Assembly (NCBI RefSeq): GCF_963966145.1
Contig: NC_091047.1
Span: forward strand, 25,544,001-25,608,000
DNA from: Tenebrio molitor
Lineage: Eukaryota > Arthropoda > Insecta > Coleoptera > Tenebrionidae
DNA length: 64,000 bases
Direction: 5' to 3'
The first letter of the stretch is position 1. Each line of letters opens with the position of its first letter. Position numbers and translations under genes: made by a program. The notes below the pieces were generated by a model, which saw only the letters and a list, made by a program, of their open reading frames with translations, was not told the DNA's origin and made no database searches. Shown in pieces: positions 23,080 through 35,150 of the stretch.

Positions 23080-24260
23080 AGAAACAGCTCTCGGTCAAAT
23101 ATCATTTTGTCCAGGCGACAACGCGGAATTAATCTCCGACTTTCCTTCACTTCACCGGAATTAAAAGTTTTCCCGGTTGAACGACATAAACCTCTCTCGA
23201 TAGTTCTGAGAGCATTCCGCATTGAATCCCCCGTGTGCCGACGTGTCCCTAAAAACAATACTTTAAATGCTAATTGGCAAGCGTAAAAAGCGCCCGTTTG
23301 ATACCCCGGAATAACGAAATTAGAACCAGCACAGGCAGAAGATGCGGGAGGTACCGAGATAATTAGGTGTTCTCTGTCACACGTTATGACGTTTTTTTCT
23401 TTTACAAAACATCAAAGGTCTGCGATCGCAAACGGGCGCTCCTTTTCCATCGGCGCTAGAGGGCGCGAGTAGTGGACGTCTTTCGATCGACGAACAGCCA
23501 TTTCGACTTTTTATCGGTGCTGTCGAAGGCCGCAACCAAATTAGGCCGATCGAGGGATGAGTCCCATACTCGACGGCGGATAATTTGATTAGAGGAGGCG
23601 GTCGCCTGTGACAAGAAAATGTCAATCATGGTATGCCGTCTACGTCACATGGGATGGACGATGGAATATATAAGCAGAGGTCGAGTAGCAACTCTTGTTG
23701 CTGTTCATTTAAACATCGGAACAGGTCCGCACGGTCCATCCACGCGATATAATCTTTATGGAGTCCCACAGTCCCTGTTGCGGGGTCAGTATTCTGACAA
23801 AACCCGCAAATAACGCACACGCCTCTCCTTTCTCCTATAATCTATATAAATTGACGAAACCTAACGAAGAAACGTTTTTGCTGGCGAACAGGACCGTTGT
23901 ATCTTTGGCTGGGCGATAAATTTATGCAGGAACCCGGCCGCCCTTCGCCCTTTCTGCGCTGCGTCATGCAATTTTCGCGTAGGTACGGGCCGTACATAAT
24001 TATTATATCAATTTGTGTATATTAAACCTGAGCACGAAGGGTTTTGTCAATCTTCTTATCTCCGCCAACAATATAGTACAGCACGTTTACCCGGGAAAGG
24101 TTCGTTTCTCCCTCGATGTAAAAAGTTGTTTAGCGTTTTGTGGCGGCCTACATTATTAAATTCCTAGTTTGAAGAGCCACCGAAAGAGCCCGTTTTTAAT
24201 GGCTTCGGTCTCTTAATGCCTTGGGAAAAACAAGTGGATAAGTTGTTACACCTTTTCTTT
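23080..24260. other. GC-elevated, repeat-free island
   Basis: About 1.2 kb of moderately GC-rich single-copy DNA. A TATATAAG box at 23667-23674 on the plus strand could mark a promoter, but no convincing coding exon, tRNA or known microRNA follows. The 64-residue open frames on both strands at 23619-23820 match nothing I know. Candidate regulatory or non-coding transcript DNA. Confidence 0.35.
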
Positions 24261-24491
24261 AAACCGTTTTCTCAAGTGAATCAGATAAAATGAGCTGCCT
24301 AAGACGTCGAGATTTTCAAAGCTACACTCCTCGCTGATTCCCGACTCGAGACAATCTGATACAAAACGGGGGGATTTATGTTAATCAATTCGAATTTTTA
24401 AAATCCTTCAAGAAATATTGCTGCTGCAATTGCACTACTGATTCATAAATAAATAAATAACACCATTTTTGTTCCATCATAATAAATATTA

Positions 24492-25253
24492 TTATTTCAT
24501 CCTGTGTCAAATTTCAATACTTTACGTCATCAGTTTGAATCCGGGAAAACGCAAAAAACGGCCGGACGCCGGTTAAGTGTTGCTATTGGAAACACAAAAG
24601 TAACAATCGCAATAACAATTATTCAGGTTTAAGAAATGTTTTATTCAAAACTAGATCTAAATACAAATTAACTATTTCGGCCACAAAGAAGATGATGCAC
24701 TTACTTTCCCAGACTAAAAACGTTAGTTCACAAATAAAATAATACAACCATTTAAACCAAATCTAAAAAATAGGCCAGCCAGCGTAACCTCTTCCGTAAT
24801 TTTCTTCACATTATTTTCTGATTTCCATTTACAAAAATGGCTGAATTGTTGGTGATACCTTTCACCAGACTTGCTACTCCTGCTAGGTATTAATTCAGCA
24901 CAGGCTTCTGCAGATTTCTTACAATTTCTGGAGGATTTGCTTTAAAAGTCATTTTGACGCACCAAATTATTTCAACAGAATAAACAATTGCCAAACAGCC
25001 GTTGCTAATCATGTTCCAAAAATGTGACTAGATTTGGAGCTTTTGTTGAATTATTTTGAAATTAATTTCAATGTTTCTTTCAAACGAAATTTGAGGCAGG
25101 ATGAAATAAAATACATAACGACATTCGTCCGTGAACTCTGTTTACAGTACTCGTTTCGAGTTTCAAGACTCGGCTCCTTCGTCGCCTCGTCCTTAAACGT
25201 CTAACTCGTACTGTAAACTATGAGTTCCCGGACTTATAACGTTAATTACTATT
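24492..25253. repeat. 765-base dispersed repeat, copy 2
   Basis: Direct copy of 5671-6435, almost identical including both internal inverted-repeat pairs. Homology stops sharply at TTATTTCATCC on the left and ATTACTATT on the right. Confidence 0.8.
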
Positions 25254-25560
25254 TCTTAACTGTGTAAGTATGACGACGAAATATAAAAAACGGCTGTTGT
25301 TCTTCACAAACTTTTGACCACGACACTTACATTTTGTCACTTACTATTATTTAATAAGAAAACGAACACATTTACGTATTTTCGTTTTCATAATCACAAA
25401 AAATCAACACATTAATTTATTGAAATAAACCTTTATTTATCTCGTATCTCTTTTATTCTACTCACTTAATTAGGCAGCTGGAATTAAAGTGAACCTAAAG
25501 GCTTCCTATACGAGTATGTTATGATGTTATGAAATACTCCTAGTTATTTTCATATGAGTA
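25254..25560. other. AT-rich intergenic DNA
   Basis: Nothing recognised. Confidence 0.35.
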
Positions 25561-25660
25561 GCGCTGTCAGATCACTTTTCAGGTATGAAGGCAAAGTTTG
25601 AAGCACGAGGCGTTAGCCGAGTGATGCAAAACAGGCCGAATACCTGAAAACTAACAGCGC
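25561..25660. repeat. 100-base hairpin, probable MITE
   Basis: Arms GCGCTGTCAG..TTTTCAGGTA (25561-25585) and TACCTGAAAACTAACAGCGC (25641-25660) enclose a GC-richer loop. Confidence 0.55.
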
Positions 25661-27295
25661 ACGAATATTGAATTACGTTTTTCATGTTCGTTTGGGCAAA
25701 GTCTTAAAAAACATTAATTAATTGTAAATTTTGAGGTGATCTTTGACAGATGTCAAGTTAGGTATATAAACTGAAAAGTTTATATATTTAGTTACATATG
25801 TATTACCACTTTTCACGTTATGTATCTCGGGAATCGAACACGAAAAATATGTAAACATCAAAAAGTTCTGTTCAGAAAAGCAAAGTTGATGAGAAATAAT
25901 AAAATCAACAAAAAATTGACAATTTTGACAATTACATGAATCTTATTTGAAAAAAAAATTAATTGGAAGAAGTGGTGACTAAGTCTACCATAAACAACTT
26001 CGTTTGTTGGAGTTTTGGTAAAACCTCTCTTCATCATTTCCGCTAATCGTATGATTGCATTTAGACCACGTATCATTAGAAATTTTGTTTTCCATTGCCC
26101 CTTTATCTCTTCTTTTCTTGATCATATTGTACTTTCGAAGCATAAACAATTAGCAAATAACACTTATGACCTATAAACAAACAAAAAAATTGTCACATAG
26201 TGTAATCGTAGTCATAATAAAATAAAGTTTCTTCCACAAACTGTTGGCAAAATTGTGGTTGTCCCATCACCATCGTAAACAGTAATGCAGTAAAAATGGG
26301 CAGGGCTTTTAGATGGTCCATTACATTATCGAAAAAAGTCATTTTCTTACTGGCTAATTTTCTTGCCTTCGGGAGTAAACTTTCGGGATAAGTTTCAAAA
26401 ATAATTATAACAGATGAATATTGAGCTGTATCATAGCAACTTGATAATCTACGGTTATGTATTTTCATTTCTACACTAGTAGCCATAATAAAACTTGCGA
26501 AAAAAATATTCCCGCCCGGTTATCTAAATCAACCAAAAAAATTTAGATAATTTACTGCATTCTATGTTTGTTTAAATGACACAAGTAGAAAAATATGTTT
26601 TTTAGGCACCCTTAATGAAAACGGCAATTTTACGTACTCACAAGCGGACGAAAAGTAACTCTTTTTCGGACGTTGACCGTGGCGCCATCTGTTGGTCTGT
26701 TTAGTAAGTTGGCAACGAAATCGACAAAATCGATCATTGTCCCGTCACCGTAAATTATGTAAATAAGTAACTGTATTGCAAATACTCGTAGTAAATTTCT
26801 AGTTTTGTTGGGAAGTTGATACTTAACAAATACTCCTATAAAAAAAATTTAATATGTATTAAAAATGAATCTACGAGTATTTGAAAAGGTAGATATAAAA
26901 TAAATTTGTAATTTTTACAATGATGTTTTTTGCTTTGTAGTTCGTGTGGTCGCCTAAAAAATTTAATGTGCACCTCTGCCAAAAAGTACCTTTTGTGTTC
27001 GCTTATCTCAAGCCTCGGCTGCGGCTCCGCCAGAAAACTCAGACTTAGATGAAAAAGATGCACTTTTTGGCCTTGATACACAAATAACTATTTCCTATTT
27101 ATATCTATAAATAACAAAAAAAAAGACATTGGAGGAGAATCCGTTACGTGCATATTAAAAAACCTAAAATCGTTTCCTTAAAAGTAAAAAAACGCCTCCA
27201 TCGACTTCCTCCGTTTAATTCCAAATGGTTTTATTATGCAGGATGAGTCTCGCATCATTAGCACTTCTTTTAATTTCTAATTTATTATACATATG
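25661..27295. other. AT-rich intergenic DNA
   Basis: Two minus-strand open frames start at or near ATG (26193-26486, 97 residues, beginning MATSVEMKIHNRRL; and 25858-26076, 72 residues). Neither resembles a family I know, and both are AT-codon-rich, so I do not call them genes. No transposon ends were found. Confidence 0.35.
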
Positions 27296-27549
27296 TACTA
27301 TTCCGGACACGGAATCTTGGCCACAGCTGACATTTAACTGACAAATATGTGTGAACTGGCCTTTATTGAATATAACCCAACTTTTGACTCGACAATGCCA
27401 TTTCCCTGCTTTTTTGATGTGACAAGAAAAACTTCAGTGATTTTTATTTTTTAATAATTGTCATTTACTAATGACACTAATGATTGGTTTACATCATTTT
27501 TTAGAAATGTCTAAAAAATGTTGGCCAAGATTCCGTGTCCGGAATAGTA
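27296..27549. mobile_element. 254-base MITE
   Basis: Arms of 28 bases, left TACTATTCCGGACACGGAAT and right its exact reverse, mark an intact non-coding inverted-repeat element with TA at its borders. Confidence 0.85.
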
Positions 27550-27770
27550 CAGATAGAGACACGGAATTTCGTGCATTCAAAAGTCAAATTTTGAAATTTA
27601 TTCTCTGTTCACGTCAATCGCATGTCAATCAAAATCGTCGCAAACGGTAAAATTGAGGTTAATAATGTAAAGCCTATTTTACATTTTTTGACGTTATATT
27701 CACACTGATGCCCGAAACTCTGTGTCTTGAACTGTATGTACAAAAAGGTGCGATAGACGCAAAAACATTT

Positions 27771-27937
27771 TTTTTTGTTCGACACTGTCAGAATTTGAGA
27801 ATTTTCTCCTATGTGAACGGATTTTGATAAATGTCACAACTTGTCAAAACGAAACGTCAAGCTAATTTTAAAGATTTTAAGCGATTTGGAGCCTTTGAGG
27901 GGTTCGTCGAACAAAAAAACGTTGTATTCAACTCGTG
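27771..27937. repeat. Short inverted-repeat element family B, copy 2
   Basis: Matches 14523-14690 over its full length with a few substitutions. Same GTTCGAC / GTCGAAC inverted ends. Confidence 0.7.
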
Positions 27938-28426
27938 CATATAATGTTTGTTAATTCTTTTTTACTATAAAAACAAATTGAGACGTAATTATTACTGCAA
28001 TTTTATTGGTAATATTTTTTTTTCCAATAAAAAATGAACAATATTTTCAATGTTATCATCTGATTTCTTGGATTCTATTTCATTTACTTACTTACGAATT
28101 ATTGTAATCTATTGGTTTAAACATTTTAAAAGGTTAACACGATACTTTATCTTGTTGTCACTAGTTAGGTTAAGTGATCATTAAAACAATTAAATTAATT
28201 AGAATAACAGAAAAGCTAGCATTCAAGAGATTAGCTGTAGGGTTTATAACGACAATTTTAGCCTGGTCATTAGAAATGTTGCACAAAGTGTTTCAGATTT
28301 TGTCGTATGATAATATCCACAAATTGTATTAGCCGTAATGACTGTTACAGTTTTCCCAGATAAACACGCCCTTTCACTAATGCCGTTATACATTTTTTCA
28401 ATTTCCTAAAATATTCTTAGATTATA
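27938..28426. other. AT-rich intergenic DNA
   Basis: Nothing recognised. Confidence 0.35.
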
Positions 28427-28811
28427 CAGGGTGTTTGAAAATTGTTAGTACAAAAAAAAACTGTGGCATCTAGAAGCCCTAAGAAATCCAAAAAAACAAT
28501 TTTTTATTTTTTTAAACAAAAGGGATAAAGTAACCTTATCCCAGCATATTTTACGCCTCAGGCGGGGCAGTATTTTTTAAACCTTAGTAACCAAGCGTGA
28601 TAATGAAGGACTATACAACAATATGAAAAATAAATATTTTTTTGCAAGATTTTGGCAACTAATAATGGTACTAACAATTTTAACCCAATTTTTAGTAATT
28701 TTTATCTCGAAAACTAGAGGACTTTTATTAAAAAAAATTTTTGCCGATGACTTTAACTCACCATCACCAATTACCAGTATTTTTTTGTACTAGCAATTTT
28801 CAAACACCCTG
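28427..28811. mobile_element. 385-base TA-flanked MITE
   Basis: Ends CAGGGTGTTTGAAAATTGTT and the matching reverse (one mismatch in the first 20 bases), each bordered by TA. Non-coding, probably a deletion derivative of a mariner-type element. Confidence 0.85.
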
Positions 28812-29049
28812 TATAAATTTATACGGTAATTGTTCACTTTAACTACTTCTGGAATTTTCGCGTTTTTTCTGGCTAGACACCCTCAGGGCGTCCTCCTAGA
28901 TCGTTTCCCACCATTAGAACATTTGCAATTTGACATAAATTTCACAGAAATGCCACCATAAATCATGTCACACAAAAGTCCCTAGATTATTTCATACGTA
29001 ATTAGATTTTTGAGTTTATATCAAATTAATGCTACCAAAGTAGAAAAAA

Positions 29050-29193
29050 TAGTATATTACACTCGTTTTATAAGACGCACTGTGACACCCTTTCTGTTGG
29101 AGCACTCCTCACTGCGTTCGTCGTGCCGCAAACCAACTCGTGTCAGTCGTGTCACAACCAAGGGTCTTATAAAACTCGTATAATAATATACTA
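29050..29193. mobile_element. 144-base MITE with family A-like ends
   Basis: Left end TAGTATATTACACTCG..TTTTATAAGA and right reverse pair over about 27 bases around a GC-richer centre. The outer TAGTATATTA matches the start of family A, so the two may use one transposase. Confidence 0.7.
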
Positions 29194-30060
29194 ACACATA
29201 TGTTGCATAATTCAGGTATTACTCTCTCTCAGTATTTAATACGTAATGGCAAAAATCGAGTTTGCAGACATCGCTACAAAAGTACACTTATGATATATTT
29301 TTTCTGAATCTACGTCAAATATAATCATTTAGTTGATTGCTTTATCTGATTTTGATCCAACCGACCAGTCGTATGATTTTGACACAAACAGTTTTCCAGA
29401 TATGTAATCAAATTTAAAATTTCTGAAATGGTATTGATTGTTAATTTCATCGTCCGGTGTATAAAGTAATTTAATTAAATACCGTTCGAGCTTTGAATTA
29501 TTAATTATTAATTGACCCAAACTTCCTGCATAGCGACTTAAATCGTGTAAATACTTGTCGAATTTGTCACTTTTTTCGTCACTAAAAACAAGTAATCGCA
29601 AATAACTCTCTCCATTCAAAGCTTACAGTATCACTGCAGAAAAACGCGATAATTATTATTAATTGAAGTGAAGCACCGCCAAAACTTTGTCCTTAGAATT
29701 CCGGAATGCTCTGTACATCTCAAGATATTCCCAAACGGTCTTAAATCATGTATATTAAATTTTTTAAAGAGCCTCGGCCGAGACCTCGTAAAATTTGCAC
29801 GTTCTTGCACTCGAATTTAATTGAGCTAATTAATGGAACCTTATTAATTAATATATTCTACATCGTTCGCGGTAAATTTACGATCCAGGTAGTGGAACAT
29901 CCGGCAGCACTTCATCATTTCCTATTCCCAACCCTTTTACGATGTTTATGAGTATAAGTGGTCTATACTTTGAGTTTGTTAAATGTTCGCAATTTCCAAG
30001 TTATTCGAGGGACAATAAAAGTTGAATAAACAACTTTCGGCATAACATAAAAACCATCCC
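29194..30060. other. Intergenic with one unassigned open frame
   Basis: On the minus strand, 29329-29619 is open for 96 codons (contains RNFKFDYISGKLFVSKSYDW) but has no ATG, and an in-frame stop lies just upstream. I do not recognise it; it may be a fragment of an old gene, virus or transposon, or chance. Nothing else. Confidence 0.25.
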
Positions 30061-31200
30061 TTTAACCGCACCAAGACCGTAAGATTTATTTGAACGCATC
30101 ACAGGTGGGCACTTTTTGTAACTTCCACCATAAGAAACATCAACAACGGTTGAATGAAATCATAAAAATTCATGAGTGACGAAGTTATGAATGAAAGAAG
30201 AGAGAGAATGAGTGTGTGTGTTATGTGTTTGAGCTCATTCGATGTAAATAAAACGTTTTCAACAGGTTGCCGTTTGTAAACACATCACGTCGGGCTTTTT
30301 ATTACGTTTAATCGCATTAAAAACCGAACTACCACTACGGGCTTTAAATGAAAACAATTAATAAATATAGCAGCCGGAGAGCTTTCCGGGGGCAGATAAT
30401 GAAGCGTGTTTAACTCATTACATTAAAAACGGCACGGCCCCGGATTAAAGTAAACTGCCGGATGATTAAATGAGAGAACACAAACCGATTATTTTAGCCG
30501 ATGGAATTTTAATAAATTTGCAAACATAATTTCGCAATATAACGTGTTTCGGCTCGTCCTGCAGCGGGACGGCTCGCCTGTTTGATTTAATGGCAGGAAT
30601 TGATAAAAGGGGAACAAATTCGTTTACTGCAACTCGCTCAGGCGAAAGGGTCAAAAACCAAATGATCCAAATTCAACGACCCATCTTATAAAACCTATTT
30701 TTTTCAACAAGTAGCCTGTTTCGATCGAGACCCGGACAAGAAAACACCGCTAGCAACTACCCTGTTTATAAAATGACGTAGGAGGGGGAGAAAAGATTGA
30801 TTAATGAGATATCTATCTCTACCTGGAGTGTTTCAGGACACGTGTATCCTTTTCGAATTGTAACGGCCGCTTCCGGTTTAACTGTCCATAATGCGGCCGC
30901 AAATGCCTGTTATCACAACATTAAACTCTTCTTGTGGGATTTTATGCCATTACATATCAAACAACTAGTTGCTCACCGTATTTGTCTTCCATTTACCATA
31001 ATTGTGAATTATTTTGTCGTAAACGACAAAAAGTGTTACATCGAATGGGCCATTCGAGCCTCGCTACGACACGATGACCTACTTACGGGATTATTAAAAG
31101 ACCACACGTAAAAAATAAGACTACCACGTAAAAAATTATTGACGTACAAGCTTTAAAAGAACATTTTACAAGTGTTCGCTGCTTTATGGTTGGGAAAAAC
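30061..31200. other. Repeat-free, more complex intergenic block
   Basis: A single-copy stretch with higher sequence complexity and several GATTAA/TTAATC motifs at 30,280-30,660. The 104-residue open frame at 30797-31111 (plus) begins at a non-ATG codon and matches nothing. Candidate non-coding regulatory DNA. Confidence 0.3.
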
Positions 31201-32044
31201 AACCATCCCGCAAAATTAACACAATTAAAAAAAAATAGTTTCGTAAAAAATTGGAAGACTGGACAGATATCTAGGACTTTTTAGATACTGTATTCAGTTA
31301 GTAACTTTATTAAATTTAAAGAAAAAAAAACATACAGACTTCAACCTTTTCAGTATGAACAATATTGCACAGTTCAAAATGTTATCCTTTCTGATTTTGT
31401 TATTGCAAACATCATGAATGGTAAAGAATTAGACTTCGAGCAAAACAGCATGTGCACTCGTATTTTTAGATAGTTTTGTCTTATTGAAGATGTGGTAGTT
31501 CAAAAGACTGCTTTTTACTGAAGTTTAGACAGATATCTCAAACGAATGATATATCAATTCGACACCATTTTACCGTTCAAAACCGATGTCCGGTCGCCTG
31601 ATGTCGCCATAGTAGCGAGGGACTGTCAAACTGACAGCATTCTGACGACTTCGTTGGTGTTTGCGTTCTTGCAGCTATAATGCAAATTTTCAAAAAAGCC
31701 ATTTTTTTTTCTTCTTGACCTGACCTGACCTGACCTGACCTGCCACCACAAGCTTACAAAACTTGTTTTACTTTACTCAATGTATCAATTTTTACTAAAA
31801 AATAACATTTTGTTTAACATTTTCTTCGTTCCACTTGACATTTGACAGTTCAGTGACAGTCCCCGAAATGTCACATGTGGCGTTTGTTTTAAAATCACGT
31901 AGTTGCAGGTTTTTACCTATAAGTTGACACATCATTTTTTTGAGATATCTTCATTACATCGTATGGTCTTAATAATAATTGTTGACACTGGAAGAACTCT
32001 AAATTTTTTTCGAAAAAGGATGAATGTAATATCTTAGAGACTTA
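31201..32044. other. AT-rich intergenic DNA with a microsatellite
   Basis: Only the TGACC tandem repeat at 31716-31740 stands out. Confidence 0.35.
31716..31740. repeat. TGACC pentanucleotide microsatellite
   Basis: Five perfect tandem TGACC units. Confidence 0.9.
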
Positions 32045-32259
32045 GTAAAGGTGCAAGTTGCAAAAAACCACTTTGCATTTGCAACAGCACTTTTATGGCA
32101 TTAGTCATTGGAAATTACTTTAAAACTGTACTTATATGGAAAATATTCAACCCAAACTATGATTTTCTGGTCCCTTTGTGCCTATATTTGGTTCAGAAAT
32201 ATGAAAAAAATGCTGTTGCAAATGACAAGTGGTTTTTTGCAACTTGAGTCAACTTTAGC
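32045..32259. mobile_element. 215-base MITE
   Basis: Arms of about 35 bases: left contains GCAAGTTGCAAAAAACCACT, right its reverse (AGTGGTTTTTTGCAACTTG), with outer TAAAG/CTTTA borders. Non-coding. Confidence 0.75.
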
Positions 32260-32421
32260 TACAACGACAAATTGGGCAATATGAAATACACTTTTCAAAA
32301 AGATTTTCATTTAAGGCACAAGGGTGTTGCACAGACCACCTACAGAGTGATCAACAAGAAAACAAACAAAAGTGCTACCTCATCGAAACGTCTGTCTTAG
32401 CTTAATTGTACACATATGTAT

Positions 32422-33484
32422 ATGCCATTCACGATGTTTTGGCATAAGGGGAGGCTATGATTTCATTTTTTAACGTTGGATACATGTTTGATTTCTGTCA
32501 TCTCTGCTGTCACTAAAGTGCCTGACATGCGGACCTATCAAAATGAACGTAACATGTTGCCGAATTTACCGTAATCATAATTAAGCGACATTAAAACGTA
32601 TTGATGGTGTTTGTATTAGACTGCAGAACATATTTTCAGTAAGTTACAGTGAAGTCAAGTTCTTTTTATGTATAAATTCAATCGTAGGTGAGTATAAGAT
32701 AAATATGTAGCACGGATAGTGAAGGAAGAAACAACGACCCAATTGAAATGGCACAGGGGTTTTGTAAGCCCTATTATAACTTCGCGATAGAGTTGTGAAT
32801 TTATGGCTTGAGTCTATTTTAAAATGTACTCCTGAAATTTGCCAACATTTTTGTAGATATTGTGAAGAACTTATTTCGGAAGATTGGGCAAAATTAATGA
32901 GAAATCTTTCATTTGAAAACGTTCTTCCTTTAATAATTTCATTAGGAGAATCTGACTCGGAATTTGATGCAGGTAATGATGATTCAGAATTTTCTAATGA
33001 AATTATGGAAGTTGAATAGTTTTGTTCTTTTTTTTGTCATGGACGATGGGTGTGTAAATATTTTGCAGAAAGATTCGAATAAAGTAAGGCTTAATAAGTA
33101 GGTACAAGATTTTATACAATCTAGTTCTAGGAACGTTTTGGTTAAAATAAAAAATTCATTGACAAGTTACTAACTGGTTGGTTAAGACACTGTATAGGTG
33201 GGTTATCTAAGTGGTGCAGGAGCCACTTTAACTTTCGGTCCCGGTCCCTACTACATATTCTGTAGTCTGTTCAAGTCAGTTTCCTGTTTTGTTAAATTGG
33301 ATTAAAAATGTGTGAGTATTTTATATTGCAAACTAGTAAAACTGACAACAATGCACTAGACAATGACGCAGTTTATAACCTCAAACTTAGAAAAAAATAA
33401 CCTAATTCAACAGACAGCTTTACTGCCAACTTAAATGCACTTTTTCCATAGCCTCCCCTTATGCCAAAACATCGTGAATGGCAT
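32422..33484 (+). mobile_element. Transposon family C, long copy 1
   Basis: Ends ATGCCATTCACGATGTTTTG and the reverse (to 33484) enclose 1063 bases, with TATA on both sides. It carries a partial coding frame (32747-33019). A matching element in the opposite orientation lies at 47228-48262 and a deletion derivative at 14783-15098. The TTA-flanked element at 45417-45897 has related ATTCACGAT ends. Confidence 0.8.
32747..33019 (+). pseudogene. C-terminal fragment of a family C transposase-like protein
   Basis: A frame from ATG near 32747 (MAQGFCKPYYNFAIEL) reaches a stop. One base shift restores a frame reading WLESILKCTPEICQHFCRYC and EDWAKLMRNLSFENVLPLI, ending in the acidic tail GESDSEFDAGNDDSEF..MEVE. 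The same tail is encoded, with changes, by the copy at 47.2-48.3 kb. The layout (Cys/His-rich part, Trp, acidic end) resembles transposase C-termini, but I cannot name the family. The catalytic part is missing. Confidence 0.5.
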
Positions 33485-33532
33485 ATATACTTGCTATACA
33501 CAAACGTTTTATTGGTTGCGTACTTCTCGAAA

Positions 33533-33936
33533 TAGTATATTATGATACAAGTTTATAAGGAAGCCTTTAAAGCACGCGCGACGAGTTTAAGAGCACGACG
33601 CGTAGCGGAGTGCTTTTAACGCCGCAAGTGCTTTAAAGGCCCTTATAAACGTGTATCATACGCTATTTTTTATTATACCTGCACTAAAATCTGAAAATTA
33701 TAACAAAAAAAGTAAATTGAAATACCTTTTCCGAAGTAATCTATATCGTTGATATAGAAATGGTCAATTGTTGTTGTTTCGTTGCTATCATAAATTGTGT
33801 ATAAATGTCTATTTATCATTGTTCAAAATGTAGGTGAATTTGTTGTTACCTAAGTTACCTTTAGTGTTTTAAAGGCCCTTTTTCGCACGCATTTTACTGT
33901 CAAAAACAGGGATTATGATTCAGGTATAATAAAAAA
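33533..33936 (+). mobile_element. MITE family A, copy 3
   Basis: Full-length copy with complete hairpin head (TAGTATATTATGATAC start, AGGTATAATAAAAA end), 49 bases right of the family C element. Confidence 0.85.
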
Positions 33937-34370
33937 TCTATTATTAATTAAATAATATATCATAACACAGTTGCTTTAAAACTGACATTTCACCGAAAAA
34001 TCTGCCTACCAGTGGCGTCGCGTTTGGAAATAAATCTGGTAAATTACCCATTCTTACGAATGCAAAATGTTGCTCTTGTTTATTTGATAAATTTTCTCTG
34101 TTATCAGAAAATAATATATAATAAATACATATTTGGATAAGAATTCCGCTACGACATGACCGATAATTTACAACGCCTGCTCTGATTTGTTTTCCTTTTG
34201 ATCACTTTGTATCATGTTTAAAAAGAGCAAAAAAGCAAACAAAACATTGTTCAACTTTCTCAAATTACGGAAAGGCGTTTCTGCGAATCTGGCAAAACCT
34301 ATCAGTCTTTTATTTTCTTTGTGATGCGATTGGTAACTCTGTAAACAATTTTTACACTGCGATAAAAATA
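33937..34370. other. Intergenic, nothing recognised
   Basis: AT-rich, no supported feature. Confidence 0.35.
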
Positions 34371-35150
34371 TCATTTGGTGTCTCTGAATAAATACGGCGT
34401 TATTAGATTAGACGTTGTCGACCACTGGCGTTTACTTAAAAATAGTGATAACATCTTCATTAGTATTCGCTGGATGCAAACGTTGTTTTCGGTCGGGTCA
34501 GGGCGTAGAAAAACCAAAAACAAGATAAGACGCGAGATAAGAACCGTTCGAGCTCCTCGGCTTGTCAATAGACGAAGTCCAAATCGTCGAGAGTTCCATT
34601 GGCGAGATAAAGATGCAAACAACGTGTTTAACATTCACTTAAAATTGGTTTGTCTCGCTGTGCCAATAAAAGCATGCAAAATTAATCATCCAGAGCGAAT
34701 TCCTAGAGATACCAGAAACAACAATACAAATTCCTTTTATATTGTCGAAAGCTGATGTGTATTATCGTCGACGATGGTAATAATTGACATAATAAGAAAA
34801 TTGAGGCGTTTATTTTCAACATAATAAGGGACGTCGAATGGAGGGCACCGCCGCTAATATTGGCAAGGGATGTTTTTATATCCACAGATAGAGCGGATGG
34901 ACGATTCGCATCCCCTAAAATGACTTCACCCTCGACGAATTATTATCTAATATGGCCCGTTAGAGCCCTTTACACGCGAGAGGTATTTTAATATAATAAG
35001 TGGTTATGAAATTAGTCAGAAGGCGTGTTCTTATATTATCCCATGTTTAACAGACGAGCATTATCCACTTGAGGGTCACATCAAGTGAAGCGATTTAAAT
35101 CGATTTTATGGGCCGTTAAAAAAGTGCAACGATTCACCTAGCCTAGTGCA
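34371..35150. other. Repeat-free, more complex intergenic block
   Basis: Single-copy sequence with balanced composition and no element ends. The 126-residue open frame at 34375-34755 starts at TTG and matches no family. Candidate regulatory DNA. Confidence 0.3.

Noticed and set aside
23619..23820. Opposed 64-codon open frames near the TATATAAG box
   Set aside because: Fully overlapping antisense frames without homology; at most one could be real and neither looks like a protein.
25858..26486. Two minus-strand open frames (72 and 97 codons) as genes
   Set aside because: One has a good ATG, but codon use is that of AT-rich background, no family is recognised and there are no splice or promoter signals to support them.
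34375..34755. 126-codon plus-strand open frame
   Set aside because: It starts at TTG with no ATG in the first quarter, overlaps open frames on the other strand and matches nothing.
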